A DNA stretch of 64,000 bases from Flavobacterium denitrificans DSM 15936 (GCF_000425445.1 NZ_KE384378.1:47811-111810), one strand, 5' to 3'. Positions 51,528 through 61,486 are shown, counted from the stretch's first letter. The notes: a model not told the origin generated them from the letters alone. Translations and numbers: made by a program.

Positions 51528-53111
51528 TTAATTTTTTAATTCTCCCACAAACGTCACAATTGACCTTGCTGGAATTTCTATATTATCGATTTTCTGAATA
51601 GCACTTCTTTTTAAATTTGAAGTTTCAGATGTAATGTAAGGTGTAACCTCATTGTTTTTTAAAGCTCCCTTTGATAAATCGAACTTGTATTTTTGAGCTG
51701 ATTTTCCGCAGTTTACAGCCACTACAATCAGTTTTTTATTTTGAACATCTTTGTAAGCTGTCAACATTACATCGTTTGCTGCATCCAATTCGTTTTGATT
51801 TGGAACATCCACTCTCAACATTCCCGGACGCACAAAAAGCGAATAATTTCCAAGAGCCCAAAGCAGTTTTGAATCATGAAATTCTCCATCGTTTCTCACA
51901 TAATTCGGTTCCGTTCCTCCGTTGCTTTTTCCGTCATCCAAATAAATCAAACCGTCTTTGTAATCAACACGTGTAATCGATGTCCACCATTGCCAAGAAG
52001 CAGCATTTGCAACAGCAATATCATTATGAATTAAACGTGCTACAAATAACGCCGTCTGCATTCCTAAATCTCTTCCGCCTCCAGAACCACCCGGAATTTC
52101 ATTTTCTCCCGGATTTTCTAGAATACAATATTCTGATTGCCAATATTTCAAACCAGGATTTTGTTTAATATTTGCTGCAATTAATTTTCTACTTAAAACT
52201 TGTTTTTCCACTGGCCAAGTTGTAAAATAACTGTGACCGAGAATCACATTTTTTACATTGGAAAATTTCAAAACGTTCGTTTTCGTTTTTCCGAAGAAAT
52301 AATCAATCTGATTGTCTCTGTTTTCTTTGTTTACATTTTCATACAAATAATCGATTTGAGCGGCTTCAGCAATTACAATTTCAGTGTTCATTTTGTTAGC
52401 TTTCAGTTTTTCTGAAAGTGATTTGGTCAAATCATAAATTTCCTGATTGGTTGCCGGAGTTCCTTCCTGACTATTGGTATCACCATGTTTTGGCATCCAT
52501 TCCCATTGTGGTTCGTTTATCGGACTCACGTAATCGAATTTAATTCCTTCTTTTTTCTCCAACCCTTGAATACTTTGAACTAAGAAATCGGCAAATTTTG
52601 GAATTGCACCATCTTTTAGATTCAGTTTATTCTTTTGAGAGGCAAAAGACAAACCGTTGTTTGTCATATGCACCGGCGGACTATTTGTAAAAATCAAGAA
52701 TTTTTCGACACCGCGTTTTTTAGCGGCCTGCAAAAACCATCTTTGTCCTTCTTGTTTTGAGAAATCATAAGTTCCGTCAGCATTCAAGAAACATTCGCTT
52801 CTTCTCCATTCATCAGAAACTTTACTGTTTTCGCCTTGCTCAACACTTCCCGCACCAAGATTAAATCTCCAGATAGAAAGCCCGATACCTTTAGGATTTC
52901 CCTGCGCATCAATTTCTTTGCTGAAAAGCAAATCGGCAATGGCATTCTTTTTCTGCTCCGGCCACTTTCCAACAAACTGAGTTCTCCACGCGTCAGACCC
53001 GCCAAAACCCTCCATCGTTTGTACCACATTATCTGTGCTTATAGTAGCCGTTCGTTGTGCAAATGACATCGAGCAGGTTGCTAATAAAAGCAAGATATAT
53101 ACTTTTTTCAT
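51528..53111 (-). CDS. GH30 glycosidase, paralogue 1 (periplasmic)
   Basis: A 527-residue GH30 enzyme exported by a normal signal peptide (ending SFAQ). The TIM barrel opens MEGFGGSDAWRTQ. The acid/base is E200 in VSPINEPQWEW and the nucleophile E327 in YWQSEYCILE; GHSYFTTWP and GGSGGGRDLGMQTAL are also typical. A C-terminal beta-sandwich ends IVTFVGEL. In a PUL with galactosidases and arabinofuranosidases the most likely reaction is hydrolysis of beta-1,6-galactan, but GH30 also contains beta-1,6-glucanases, xylanases and fucosidases. It closely resembles paralogue 3 at 61696. Confidence 0.88.
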   Translation of the reverse strand: MKKVYILLLLATCSMSFAQRTATISTDNVVQTMEGFGGSDAWRTQFVGKWPEQKKNAIADLLFSKEIDAQGNPKGIGLSIWRFNLGAGSVEQGENSKVSDEWRRSECFLNADGTYDFSKQEGQRWFLQAAKKRGVEKFLIFTNSPPVHMTNNGLSFASQKNKLNLKDGAIPKFADFLVQSIQGLEKKEGIKFDYVSPINEPQWEWMPKHGDTNSQEGTPATNQEIYDLTKSLSEKLKANKMNTEIVIAEAAQIDYLYENVNKENRDNQIDYFFGKTKTNVLKFSNVKNVILGHSYFTTWPVEKQVLSRKLIAANIKQNPGLKYWQSEYCILENPGENEIPGGSGGGRDLGMQTALFVARLIHNDIAVANAASWQWWTSITRVDYKDGLIYLDDGKSNGGTEPNYVRNDGEFHDSKLLWALGNYSLFVRPGMLRVDVPNQNELDAANDVMLTAYKDVQNKKLIVVAVNCGKSAQKYKFDLSKGALKNNEVTPYITSETSNLKRSAIQKIDNIEIPARSIVTFVGELKN

Positions 53112-53141
53112 TAAATTCTTTTATTATCTATTATCCTCAAT

Positions 53142-53297
53142 TTTGTCATTTCGACGAAGGAGAAATCTTCGCAAGTAACTCCGTAATCTAAATCTCCAAT
53201 CTTTGGCGAGCTACTCGTGGAGATTCCTCGTTCCTCGGAATGACAAGATTGCGGTAAAACCTTTGCAACTTTGTAACTTTGTCCCTTTGAACCTTAC
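53142..53297. repeat. Inverted repeat, family F, plus solo A arm
   Basis: TTGTCATTTCGACGAAGGAG with AAATCTTCGC (53142-53171) pairs with GGAGATTCCTCGTTCCTCGG and AATGACAA (53219-53246). A lone A-type arm (CCTTTGCAACTTTGTAACTT) follows at 53260-53279. It fills the gap between the two adjacent GH30 genes. Confidence 0.8.
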
Positions 53298-54931
53298 TTA
53301 TAAGTTCCTACATAAGTCACCACTGATCTTGCCGGAATTTCTAAACTCCCCGCATCAACAGAAGTTCCTTTCTTCAAACTTAAAGTTTCAGAAGTTGTAT
53401 AAGGTGTTAATTTGCCGTCTGTCAAAGCTCCTCCAGCAAGGTTTAATTTATAGGCTTTCGCCGATTTGCTGATGTTTACCGCAACAATTACCAGTTTTTT
53501 ATTAGCTGCATCTTTATAAGCCGTAACCATTACATCATTCAAAGCAGTTGCATTATCAACACTCGGAACTTGAACTCTTACCATTCCCGGTTTTACGAAG
53601 AATGAAAAGTTTCCTAAAGCCCATAATGTTTTTGAATCTCTGATATAACCGTCGTTTTTGCAATAATCAGCGTTTCCAGCTCCATTGCTTGCATTGTCAT
53701 CAACATGAATCAAACCGTCTTTATAATCACCACGGCTTATTGCTGTCCACCATTGCCAAGAAGTTACTCCTCCAAGCGCAATGTCAGTACTAATGATACG
53801 TGCTGTCCAAAGTGCAAGTGGCATTCCTAAATCTCTTCCTGCTCCAGCTCCGCCAGGCAATTCTGATGTTCCCGGACTTTCTAAAACACAATATTCCGAA
53901 GACCAAAGACTAACACCACCAACTGACTGAATTCTTGAAGCGGCGGCTTGTCTAGACGAAATCATTTCGCTCAACGGCCATGCTTGCCAGTAACTGTGTC
54001 CTGAAATAGTTTTCTTAACATTGCTCAGTCCAGTAATTTTCTTAGACGAATTAGCAGCGAAGAAATAATCGATTTGATTTGATCTGCTTTCTTTTCCAGA
54101 AACTGTTTTGTAAAGCGGTTCATAAGCTCCTGCTTCTCCAACTACGATTTGAGCAGTCAAACCTTTAGATTGTAATTTTGGAGACAACACATTTACGAAA
54201 CTGTAAATATTCGCATTTGTTGCTGGAGAACCTTCCTGACCAGAACCGTCCCACTCGTATTGTGGTTCATTAAACGGACTCACATAATCAATTGTCAAAC
54301 CGTGTTCTGTTTTTAATTTATCTAATGACGTAGCCCAGAAGTCAGCCAATTCAGGCATTTTTCCATCTTTCAAATTGTAAAACTCTTTGATGCTTGCGTG
54401 CGCTTTTCCGTTTTGAGTCAAGTAAACCGGTGCGCTGTTGGCAAAAGCCAATAATTTTTCAACACCACGTTCTCGTGCCGCTTTCATAAACCAAACTTGA
54501 CCAGCTTGTTTGTTCATGTTATAACTTACACCATCCGTTGTAAAACATTCAGTACGTCTCCATTCGTCAGTAATATCACTTGCCTCACCTTGTTCTGCAC
54601 TTCCAGCACCAAGGTTAAAACGCCATAATGACAAACCAATTCCTTTTGGGTTTCCGTCGGCATCAACTTGTTTGCTGAATAATAAATCAGCTATTTTATT
54701 TCTTTTATCTGAAGGCCAATTTTTTCCAATAAAATTAGCTTGCCAAGCATCAGAAGCACCAAAACTTTCCATCGTCTGAAGATTCATGTCCAGATTTACG
54801 TTTAATTCGGCTACCGTATTTTGTGAATCTGAATTTTCAGATTTTTCAGAATCGCAGCTCACAAACATCGTGCTTGCGAAAAGTAAGCCTGCACACAGCA
54901 GACTTACCCTATTTTGACTAGCAAACTTCAT
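53294..54931 (-). CDS. GH30 glycosidase, paralogue 2 (lipoprotein)
   Basis: A 545-residue GH30 enzyme that is a lipoprotein: the signal ends FVSC (Cys26) and is followed by an acidic, Ser/Asn-rich stretch (SEKSENSDSQN), which fits export to the cell surface in Bacteroidota. The barrel opens MESFGASDAW; the acid/base is E222 (VSPFNEPQYEW) and the nucleophile E346 (SSEYCVLE). It starts one base after the susD stop, so it is made with SusCD. A surface endo-beta-1,6-galactanase that cuts the polymer before import is the natural reading, with the two non-lipidated paralogues acting in the periplasm. Confidence 0.9.
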   Translation of the reverse strand: MKFASQNRVSLLCAGLLFASTMFVSCDSEKSENSDSQNTVAELNVNLDMNLQTMESFGASDAWQANFIGKNWPSDKRNKIADLLFSKQVDADGNPKGIGLSLWRFNLGAGSAEQGEASDITDEWRRTECFTTDGVSYNMNKQAGQVWFMKAARERGVEKLLAFANSAPVYLTQNGKAHASIKEFYNLKDGKMPELADFWATSLDKLKTEHGLTIDYVSPFNEPQYEWDGSGQEGSPATNANIYSFVNVLSPKLQSKGLTAQIVVGEAGAYEPLYKTVSGKESRSNQIDYFFAANSSKKITGLSNVKKTISGHSYWQAWPLSEMISSRQAAASRIQSVGGVSLWSSEYCVLESPGTSELPGGAGAGRDLGMPLALWTARIISTDIALGGVTSWQWWTAISRGDYKDGLIHVDDNASNGAGNADYCKNDGYIRDSKTLWALGNFSFFVKPGMVRVQVPSVDNATALNDVMVTAYKDAANKKLVIVAVNISKSAKAYKLNLAGGALTDGKLTPYTTSETLSLKKGTSVDAGSLEIPARSVVTYVGTYK

Positions 54932-54932
54932 T

Positions 54933-56534
54933 TTAGTATCCAGGATTTTGAGTAATCAATCCACCGCTTAAGTCAATTTCCAATTGAGGTATTGGCCATA
55001 ATAAGTGTTTAGAAGGATTAAAGTTGATCCCTTTGTCTTGAGCTTCTCTCAAGTTAGTAGTTTCGTAAGGATCTGTAGAGCTTTGGTTGTATTTCACAAA
55101 AGTTCCGTTTGGTCCCATTAAAGATTCGATAACTGGTCTTCCTGTTGTTGGATCTTTTTCACGACGAATATCATATAAACGCAATCCTTCGAAAGCTAAT
55201 TCTAAACGACGCTCTTTGTAGATTTGTCTCAATAAAGTTGGCCCAGAAAGTCCCGTTTTTGGTTCAAGCTTAACACGAGCTCTTAAGATGTTGATATCAG
55301 CTAAAGCGTCACCACCAGTGTGGAAGCTTGCTTCTGCTCTTGTCAAATACATTTCAGCCAAACGAATCAATGGCACATTCAATGGCAAGTGACCATCTTT
55401 TTTATCTAATGCACGACGAGTTGCAATTGGAATATAATATTTACGGCAGATACGTCCTGATTTGTTGTCATTTAAACTGAATTTATGTGTTGGGTTTAAA
55501 ACCTCATCTCCATAAGCCGCTTCACCCCATTTTGTAATGGTACTTCTACGACGAATTACATCATTTTCAGACAAATAAGCATTTTCTAAATCACTTGTTG
55601 GCATACACCATCCCCAGCCATCGATAACATCAGCAGCATCATTGCTTGGGAAATTTTTCTTGTCTTCTCCTCTAGCACCTGAGAAAGTAGGCAGCATAGA
55701 TCCTAAATTTTTATCCTGAACAGAAGAAGATTGTGCTTCAAGAATAGACTCAACCCCGTTGTGATTGTTTACATTCCAGATATTCAAGAAATCAGCTTCA
55801 AGAGCAAATGGCCCTTCAGTGATTACTTTGTTTGCATATTGTTTTGCTTCAGCCCATTTTTCTTGGAACAGAGATACACGTGCCAACAAAGCATAAGCAG
55901 CCCATTTGTTGATTCTTCCATTTCTGTTTACTGCAACCGTTTCTAATTTTGCAGCCGATTCTTTAAGATCTGCTTCGATTTGTTTGTAAACATCAGCTTT
56001 TGGACTACGTTTTAAACTCAAATCTGCTGTACCAAGTGATTTTGTATATAATGGAACATCACCAAAAAGGTTTACCAATTCATAATAGCAGTAAGCACGA
56101 ACGAATAAAGACTCTCCCATGTATTGATTTTTCTGAGCTTCTGTAAGTGGAGATTCTGCCATTTTTTCCAAACCAATATTAGCCGACTGAATCGTATAAT
56201 AATGAGCGGTATAAATACTGTTCATCGATCCCATATTATCAGAAGAAACAATGTACTGCGCGCAAGGTCTAAAAGCGGCAGGGTCTTGTCCTGTATTACC
56301 CATCCAAGCATCATCAGTAGCAGTCTCATTTGTTAAACGAGGCGCTAAAATGGTATACCAGTCATTCGTAATCAACAATCTACGCGTTAATTCGTTGGTA
56401 TAGTTTTCAGACTCTTGTGCCGTTTGAAAATAATTTTCTAACGTTTGTGTTCCTCTTTCCTCTTTTTCGATAAAATCGCTGCATGAAACTGCCAAAAGAG
56501 AAAAAGTTAGTATTGATATGATTGTTTTTTTCAT
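54933..56534 (-). CDS. SusD/RagB-family lipoprotein (arabinogalactan PUL)
   Basis: A 533-residue surface lipoprotein (lipobox AVSC, Cys18). The SusD pattern is clear: SLFVRAYCYYELVNLFGDVPL (split by position), RINKWAAYALLARVSL, LIRLAEMYLTRAEASF, IYKERRLELAFEGLRLYDIRR as separate helices, and the terminal LLWPIPQLEIDLSGGLITQNPGY. It lies 11 bases after susC and one base before the lipoprotein GH30 gene. It would bind galactan oligosaccharides over the SusC channel. Confidence 0.93.
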   Translation of the reverse strand: MKKTIISILTFSLLAVSCSDFIEKEERGTQTLENYFQTAQESENYTNELTRRLLITNDWYTILAPRLTNETATDDAWMGNTGQDPAAFRPCAQYIVSSDNMGSMNSIYTAHYYTIQSANIGLEKMAESPLTEAQKNQYMGESLFVRAYCYYELVNLFGDVPLYTKSLGTADLSLKRSPKADVYKQIEADLKESAAKLETVAVNRNGRINKWAAYALLARVSLFQEKWAEAKQYANKVITEGPFALEADFLNIWNVNNHNGVESILEAQSSSVQDKNLGSMLPTFSGARGEDKKNFPSNDAADVIDGWGWCMPTSDLENAYLSENDVIRRRSTITKWGEAAYGDEVLNPTHKFSLNDNKSGRICRKYYIPIATRRALDKKDGHLPLNVPLIRLAEMYLTRAEASFHTGGDALADINILRARVKLEPKTGLSGPTLLRQIYKERRLELAFEGLRLYDIRREKDPTTGRPVIESLMGPNGTFVKYNQSSTDPYETTNLREAQDKGINFNPSKHLLWPIPQLEIDLSGGLITQNPGY

Positions 56535-56545
56535 GTTCTTTTTAA

Positions 56546-59500
56546 TTAAAATGCTACATTAAGCCCCATCAAAATTGTTGGCTGTACTGGATAATTCCAT
56601 CCACCAAAACCTGATCCTTTTACTCTATCTCCTTTGTCAGGATCTCCTGCACCAACTTCAGGATCTACACCTGAGTAGTTTGTCCAAGTCCATAAATTTT
56701 GTCCAGATAATGAAATTCTTAATTTATCTAAACCAAATTTGTTATAGAAAGAATAACCTACTTGCAAGTTTTTCATACGAACAAATGAACCATCTTCAAC
56801 ATATAAAGAAGAGAACTTTGTGAAGTTTTCGTTGTTGTCATCTTTAGACAAACGTGGAATAGAATTCGAGGTTCCTTCACCGTGCCATGCTAGTTGTTGC
56901 AAATCGCTTACTTTATTTGTTAAACTTGCACCATTGTATAAATCTGAAATATTTTGATTTACGATGTCATTTCCAATACTAGAATAGAAATTAGCTACTA
57001 AATCGAAATTTTTGTAACCAAAGTTGAAATTCAAACCAATGTTGTAATCTGCCCAAGGCGTACCAATTTTAGTTCTGTCTTTGTCGTCTAATTTTCCATC
57101 ACCATTTACATCTTTGAAACGAACATCACCAACTTGTGCATACGGCTGTAATTTTGTTCCGTGCTCGTCTGTGTGTGAGTTTAATTCCGTTTGATTTTGG
57201 AACAATCCATCAGCAACATATCCGTAGAAATATCCTGGCTCTTCACCTTTCACCGTTAGTGTTCTGTTACCTGCACCGTATAATTTTTCATCAGCAGAAG
57301 AAAGAGAAAGCATTTCAACATTTACAGTTGTGAACGTTACGTCAACTCCATAAGAGAAATCACCTTTTTTATCTTTATAAGAAACCAAAAGATCGATACC
57401 GCTAGATTGCATAGAACCAACGTTTGTCCAGATTGTAGAATAATTTGGGAATCCGCTGTATGTTGGGAATTGTTTCAAGAACAACATATCGTGCGTTTTC
57501 TTTTGGTAGTATTCTAAAGATCCAGAAACTCTGTTCTTCCATAATCCGAAATCAAGTCCGAAAGAGATATCTTCCACAGTTTCCCATTTGATATCTTTAT
57601 TAGCCATAGAAGATGGGAATGAAGTATCACCAATTACGTCTCCAATTGGGTAAAAACCTTGCCCGATGTTTGACTGATAAACCGCTGTTGGCAATCCTTG
57701 GTTACCCACTTTACCCCAACCAGCTCTGAATCTAAGATCGCTCAATACATCTTTAGTAGATTCCATAAAGTCTTCATTTAAAATTCTCCAAGAAACCGAC
57801 GCCGAAGGGAAATTAGCCCATTTGTTGTTGGTCATGAATTTAGAAGAACCATCACGTCTGAATGTTCCTGTAAAATAATATTTCCCATCATAGTTATAAG
57901 AGAAACGAGAAATATAAGACATTAAAGAGCTTGACCAGCTGTTACCACTGCTGTTTCGGTTTTTAGTTGCCGCTTTCAATTCTCTCATCGAGTCTGTATT
58001 GTTAGGAACTCCTTCACCGTAACCCCAAAGATCGTTACCATTGTACTCTTCCATAGTATTACCTACCATCAAAGAAGCATTGTGTTTTTCACCAAATTTT
58101 CTTGCGTATGTAATTGTATTCTGCCAAGTCCAGTCCACATTTGTTGTGTTCCATTTTTCAACGATGTTGATTTCTTCTTTTTCATGCGCCGCATCAATTA
58201 CGAAATCAGGTCTGAATCTGTTTCTTACTTTATCCCCCACCTCGATAGAAGCTTGTGAACGAATAACCAAACCTTTAATTGGTTCGTATTGCAAGTAACC
58301 ATTTGTATTTAAATTATATTGATCTGTATAATCATCATAACGTTTTACAGCAGCAACTGGATTCCAAACGTACGAAGGAGAACGCGCGTAGATGCTGTAT
58401 TCATTTTCTGTACCGTTTAATTGATCAGCTGGTTTGTAAATTGGCGTAATTGGATCAATTTTATCAAAATCTGCCCAGTTTCCAGGACCACCGTAAGCTT
58501 CATAACGTGGATTTAAAGTAATTCCAGCAGAGAATTTATCAGAGAATTTAAAATCATTAGCAATTCTCATTGTAATTCTTTCCCATCCACCTACTTCATA
58601 AATTGATTCAGCATCATAATAGTTAAGGCTGATCGCAAAAGTATGTTTGTCAGAACCACCAGTAACACCCAAAGAAGCATTTACAACTGGAGCACCGCCT
58701 CTAATACCTGCTTTCCACCAGTCTGTGGTTTTTCCTCTGTATTGAGAAGGATTTGGCAAATAATCGGCATATCCTGAATTGTTGTTTGCTGTATTCATGA
58801 TTGTCGCGTACGTTTCAGCATCAGCCATACGGTACGGATTATTCATGATCTGCATACCAGAACTAGTATCAAAGTTGAATCTCGTTTTTCCAGATTTTCC
58901 TTTTTTAGTCGTAATCAAGATAACCCCATTAGATGCACGAGAACCATAAATTGCACTCGCAGAAGCATCTTTCAAAACCTCCATCGATTCGATTTCGTTG
59001 TTGCTCAAAAAGTTAATGCTAGTTCCCATTGGGATACCATCTACCACATAAAGTGGATCTGTACTCAGGTTAACCGTAGAAATACCACGAATCAAGACTC
59101 TAGGCTGTGCTCCTGGACCACCAACACCTGTAACCTGAACCCCAGACACTTTACCTTGCAACGATTCTGTTACGTTACCTACAGTCATTGTCTGCAATTC
59201 TTTTCCTTTTACAGAAGAAATCGAACTCGTTACATCGCTCTTTTTTACAGCCGCATAACCTACAACTACGATCTCATCTAATGTCTGGCTTGATTCTTCC
59301 AAAACCACATTAAGTGTTGTTTGTCCACCAACTGTAATAGTTTTATTAGCAAAACCTACAAATGAGAATTCGATTTGTGCATCCTGGTTTGGAACATTCA
59401 CAACAAAGTTTCCGTCAAAATCAGTTGACGCTGTTGTTGCAGTACCTTTAACGATCAAATTTACGCCTGGAATTGGCACAGCACCCTTATCCTTAACTGT

Positions 59501-59578
59501 ACCTGTTACTTTTATTTGTCCGAATGACACCGCAGTACACATCAGGGCAATAAAAAATCCTATATATTTAAATTTCAT
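56546..59578 (-). CDS. SusC/RagA TonB-dependent transporter (arabinogalactan PUL)
   Basis: A 1010-residue outer-membrane importer. After the signal peptide (ending SFGQ) comes a carboxypeptidase-regulatory-like domain (VTGTVKDKGAVPIPGVNLIV), a TonB box region (LDEIVVVGYAAVKKSD), the plug (YVVDGIPMG, MEVLKDASASAIYGSRASNG) and the barrel. It has no STN domain, unlike the SusC at 5703, so control by an anti-sigma factor is not expected; no regulator gene lies in this PUL within the window. It is 42 bases from the glycan-binding lipoprotein gene and 11 from susD. Confidence 0.94.
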   Translation of the reverse strand: MKFKYIGFFIALMCTAVSFGQIKVTGTVKDKGAVPIPGVNLIVKGTATTASTDFDGNFVVNVPNQDAQIEFSFVGFANKTITVGGQTTLNVVLEESSQTLDEIVVVGYAAVKKSDVTSSISSVKGKELQTMTVGNVTESLQGKVSGVQVTGVGGPGAQPRVLIRGISTVNLSTDPLYVVDGIPMGTSINFLSNNEIESMEVLKDASASAIYGSRASNGVILITTKKGKSGKTRFNFDTSSGMQIMNNPYRMADAETYATIMNTANNNSGYADYLPNPSQYRGKTTDWWKAGIRGGAPVVNASLGVTGGSDKHTFAISLNYYDAESIYEVGGWERITMRIANDFKFSDKFSAGITLNPRYEAYGGPGNWADFDKIDPITPIYKPADQLNGTENEYSIYARSPSYVWNPVAAVKRYDDYTDQYNLNTNGYLQYEPIKGLVIRSQASIEVGDKVRNRFRPDFVIDAAHEKEEINIVEKWNTTNVDWTWQNTITYARKFGEKHNASLMVGNTMEEYNGNDLWGYGEGVPNNTDSMRELKAATKNRNSSGNSWSSSLMSYISRFSYNYDGKYYFTGTFRRDGSSKFMTNNKWANFPSASVSWRILNEDFMESTKDVLSDLRFRAGWGKVGNQGLPTAVYQSNIGQGFYPIGDVIGDTSFPSSMANKDIKWETVEDISFGLDFGLWKNRVSGSLEYYQKKTHDMLFLKQFPTYSGFPNYSTIWTNVGSMQSSGIDLLVSYKDKKGDFSYGVDVTFTTVNVEMLSLSSADEKLYGAGNRTLTVKGEEPGYFYGYVADGLFQNQTELNSHTDEHGTKLQPYAQVGDVRFKDVNGDGKLDDKDRTKIGTPWADYNIGLNFNFGYKNFDLVANFYSSIGNDIVNQNISDLYNGASLTNKVSDLQQLAWHGEGTSNSIPRLSKDDNNENFTKFSSLYVEDGSFVRMKNLQVGYSFYNKFGLDKLRISLSGQNLWTWTNYSGVDPEVGAGDPDKGDRVKGSGFGGWNYPVQPTILMGLNVAF

Positions 59579-59620
59579 ATTAAGCTATTTTAGTAATTAA
59601 ATGTTATAACAGCGTCATAA

Positions 59621-61018
59621 CTATTTTTTTGTGATAAAAACTCTTTCTAACTCTGTATCAAGAACCACTTTATAAACTCCCGGAGCTGCTGGATATTTAG
59701 CATTTCCATTTTCACCAGGTGACATTGTACAGATTCCGTTTTTGATCAATCTCCAAGAAGGATCCCACCACTGACCAGTGAAAGTCGCTTCCATAGTTCC
59801 AGTCAAAGTATACTCGCCTACTAATTGATATGGATTTGCTGAATTATTAGCTAAATGCAATCCCGTCATAACCCATGCATTCCAAGTATCCCAGTTTGCA
59901 TCTTTAATACCGCCACCACAAACACTTACGAATGGTTTTCTCAATGCTGCATCATCATGCCATAAACCGTTTGCAACATCAGCCCAAACTTTGCTTGAAG
60001 GTGTGTATTTTTCAGCAGTGTATTTTAGTGTATTCGGATTTACTTTGATTTTGTAGTATCCTTTTGTTGGTAAGATAATTGGTGCAGAAGCAACATCATC
60101 TACTAATTCTCCAGTTCCATTCAAACCAAAACAGTGTGGCCCAAAATCAGCTTCTTGACCTAAGAAATAAACTTCTTTATTGTCTTTATCAGCATAATAT
60201 TTGAATTCGAAATCTTGTCCATTTTTCTCATGGAAATACATTGGAACTCCAACTGCATCTGTTGTCAAGTTAGTTCCTTTTGGCTGATCGCATAAAAAGA
60301 TTGCAGGATACTCGTTTGTAGCTACTATATTAACATTTAAAGATCCTGTATTTGGAATAGCAAATTTATCCTTAGCCGTAATAGTCAAAACATAATCTGC
60401 TGCAGTTACTGGCAATGTATAGGTTTTGTTGAATGTATATGATTGAGGCGAACCTGTCAATTGAATCGTTTCGTCAATACCTAATGCAGCACATTGAATC
60501 TGAACGAAATCAATTCCTGAATCATCATTCACAACAAAATTTACAGGCAATTTATTGCTAGTTGACAATAAAATTACCGCTCCTTCTTTTGGAGAAACCA
60601 TAGTAATTGATGGTGCAGCAAATTCTCCGTCTAAACGCAAATTGATTTCTTCATTTACAACATTTCCGGAAACGTCTGTGATAACTAATTTAATTTTGAA
60701 AGCTTCAGAAGTTCCTCTGTTTGCTGGAACTTCAAAAAAGTAGCTCAAATCATATTTTGTAAGCAATGTATTTGTTGGAAACGTAATTAGTTTATCAAGT
60801 GATAACTCTGGAATCTGAATTGCTACGCTTTTTAATCCTAAATCATCTGCTAAAGCTGCTTTGATTTCGAATTTTCGGCTCGGCGCGCCATAGATTTCTT
60901 TAGTAGAAACTACAACTGTAGGGTCATCAGATGGAGCAAAATCTGCGTCATTGCTTTGACATCCAGTAAAAAGGATGGCAAAAAGTGCAAGAAAAAATAC
61001 AAATATATTTTTTTTCAT
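59621..61018 (-). CDS. SusE/F-type surface glycan-binding lipoprotein
   Basis: A 465-residue lipoprotein with lipobox FTGC (Cys19) followed by QSNDADFAPSDD. Two immunoglobulin-like strands-rich domains (about 30-130 and 135-230) carry Asp-rich turns; the C-terminal half has the repeated SusE/SusF pattern YYKIKVNPNTLKYTAEKY and VYKVVLDTELERVFITKK. Its place as the first gene before susC is usual for surface glycan-binding proteins that help capture polymers. I see no catalytic residues. The actual glycan specificity is not visible. It is preceded by a 677-bp regulatory space. Confidence 0.8.
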   Translation of the reverse strand: MKKNIFVFFLALFAILFTGCQSNDADFAPSDDPTVVVSTKEIYGAPSRKFEIKAALADDLGLKSVAIQIPELSLDKLITFPTNTLLTKYDLSYFFEVPANRGTSEAFKIKLVITDVSGNVVNEEINLRLDGEFAAPSITMVSPKEGAVILLSTSNKLPVNFVVNDDSGIDFVQIQCAALGIDETIQLTGSPQSYTFNKTYTLPVTAADYVLTITAKDKFAIPNTGSLNVNIVATNEYPAIFLCDQPKGTNLTTDAVGVPMYFHEKNGQDFEFKYYADKDNKEVYFLGQEADFGPHCFGLNGTGELVDDVASAPIILPTKGYYKIKVNPNTLKYTAEKYTPSSKVWADVANGLWHDDAALRKPFVSVCGGGIKDANWDTWNAWVMTGLHLANNSANPYQLVGEYTLTGTMEATFTGQWWDPSWRLIKNGICTMSPGENGNAKYPAAPGVYKVVLDTELERVFITKK

Positions 61019-61255
61019 CTCTTTAATTTTAAGGTTAGTTTAGTTTGTTTTTTGTTAATGTGATTGTTGATTGAAATGAGCGAAACTCATTTTTGAAGAT
61101 CCTGACTCTTTGCTCCTCTCTTTCAAAGAAGTCAGACAATAAAAAATCGGTGGTTTGGTTTTTGTCATGTTAGTAAAGTTTGATTAATATTTTTTTCTTT
61201 TTTTCTTTATTCGTCAATGAGCAAACTATTTTTTATAGTTGAGATTTTATTTTTT

Positions 61256-61286
61256 TGACCCGCGATTTTATTTTCATCGCGGGTCA
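61256..61286. promoter_or_regulatory. GC-rich 11-bp inverted repeat
   Basis: TGACCCGCGAT and ATCGCGGGTCA flank a nine-base AT loop in an otherwise very AT-rich space. There is no U-tract after it on the minus strand; it could be a leader stem-loop or operator about 240 bases above the lipoprotein gene. Confidence 0.5.
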
Positions 61287-61450
61287 GATAAGTAATACGT
61301 AAAACCAACTCTTACAATCTTATTTTAAAGAAGGCTCAATTCTTTAAACCGATTAAAAACTTATCAAAAAAATAACACTTATAATTCTACACAGTAATAC
61401 AACTTAATCTATTACTATAAGTGCAAAGAAATGTCGAAAACACACTTATT

Positions 61451-61486
61451 AGGAGGGGTAAAATGGAAAAAAAAGGAGGTCAAAAT
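61451..61486 (-). promoter_or_regulatory. AGGAGG direct repeat (candidate activator site)
   Basis: AGGAGGGGTAAAAT (61451-61464) is followed by AGGAGGTCAAAAT (61474-61486). The 22-23 bp period fits two DNA-binding domains on one helix face, as for AraC-type HTCS regulators. It stands about 435 bases above the first gene of the susCD operon. Confidence 0.4.
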
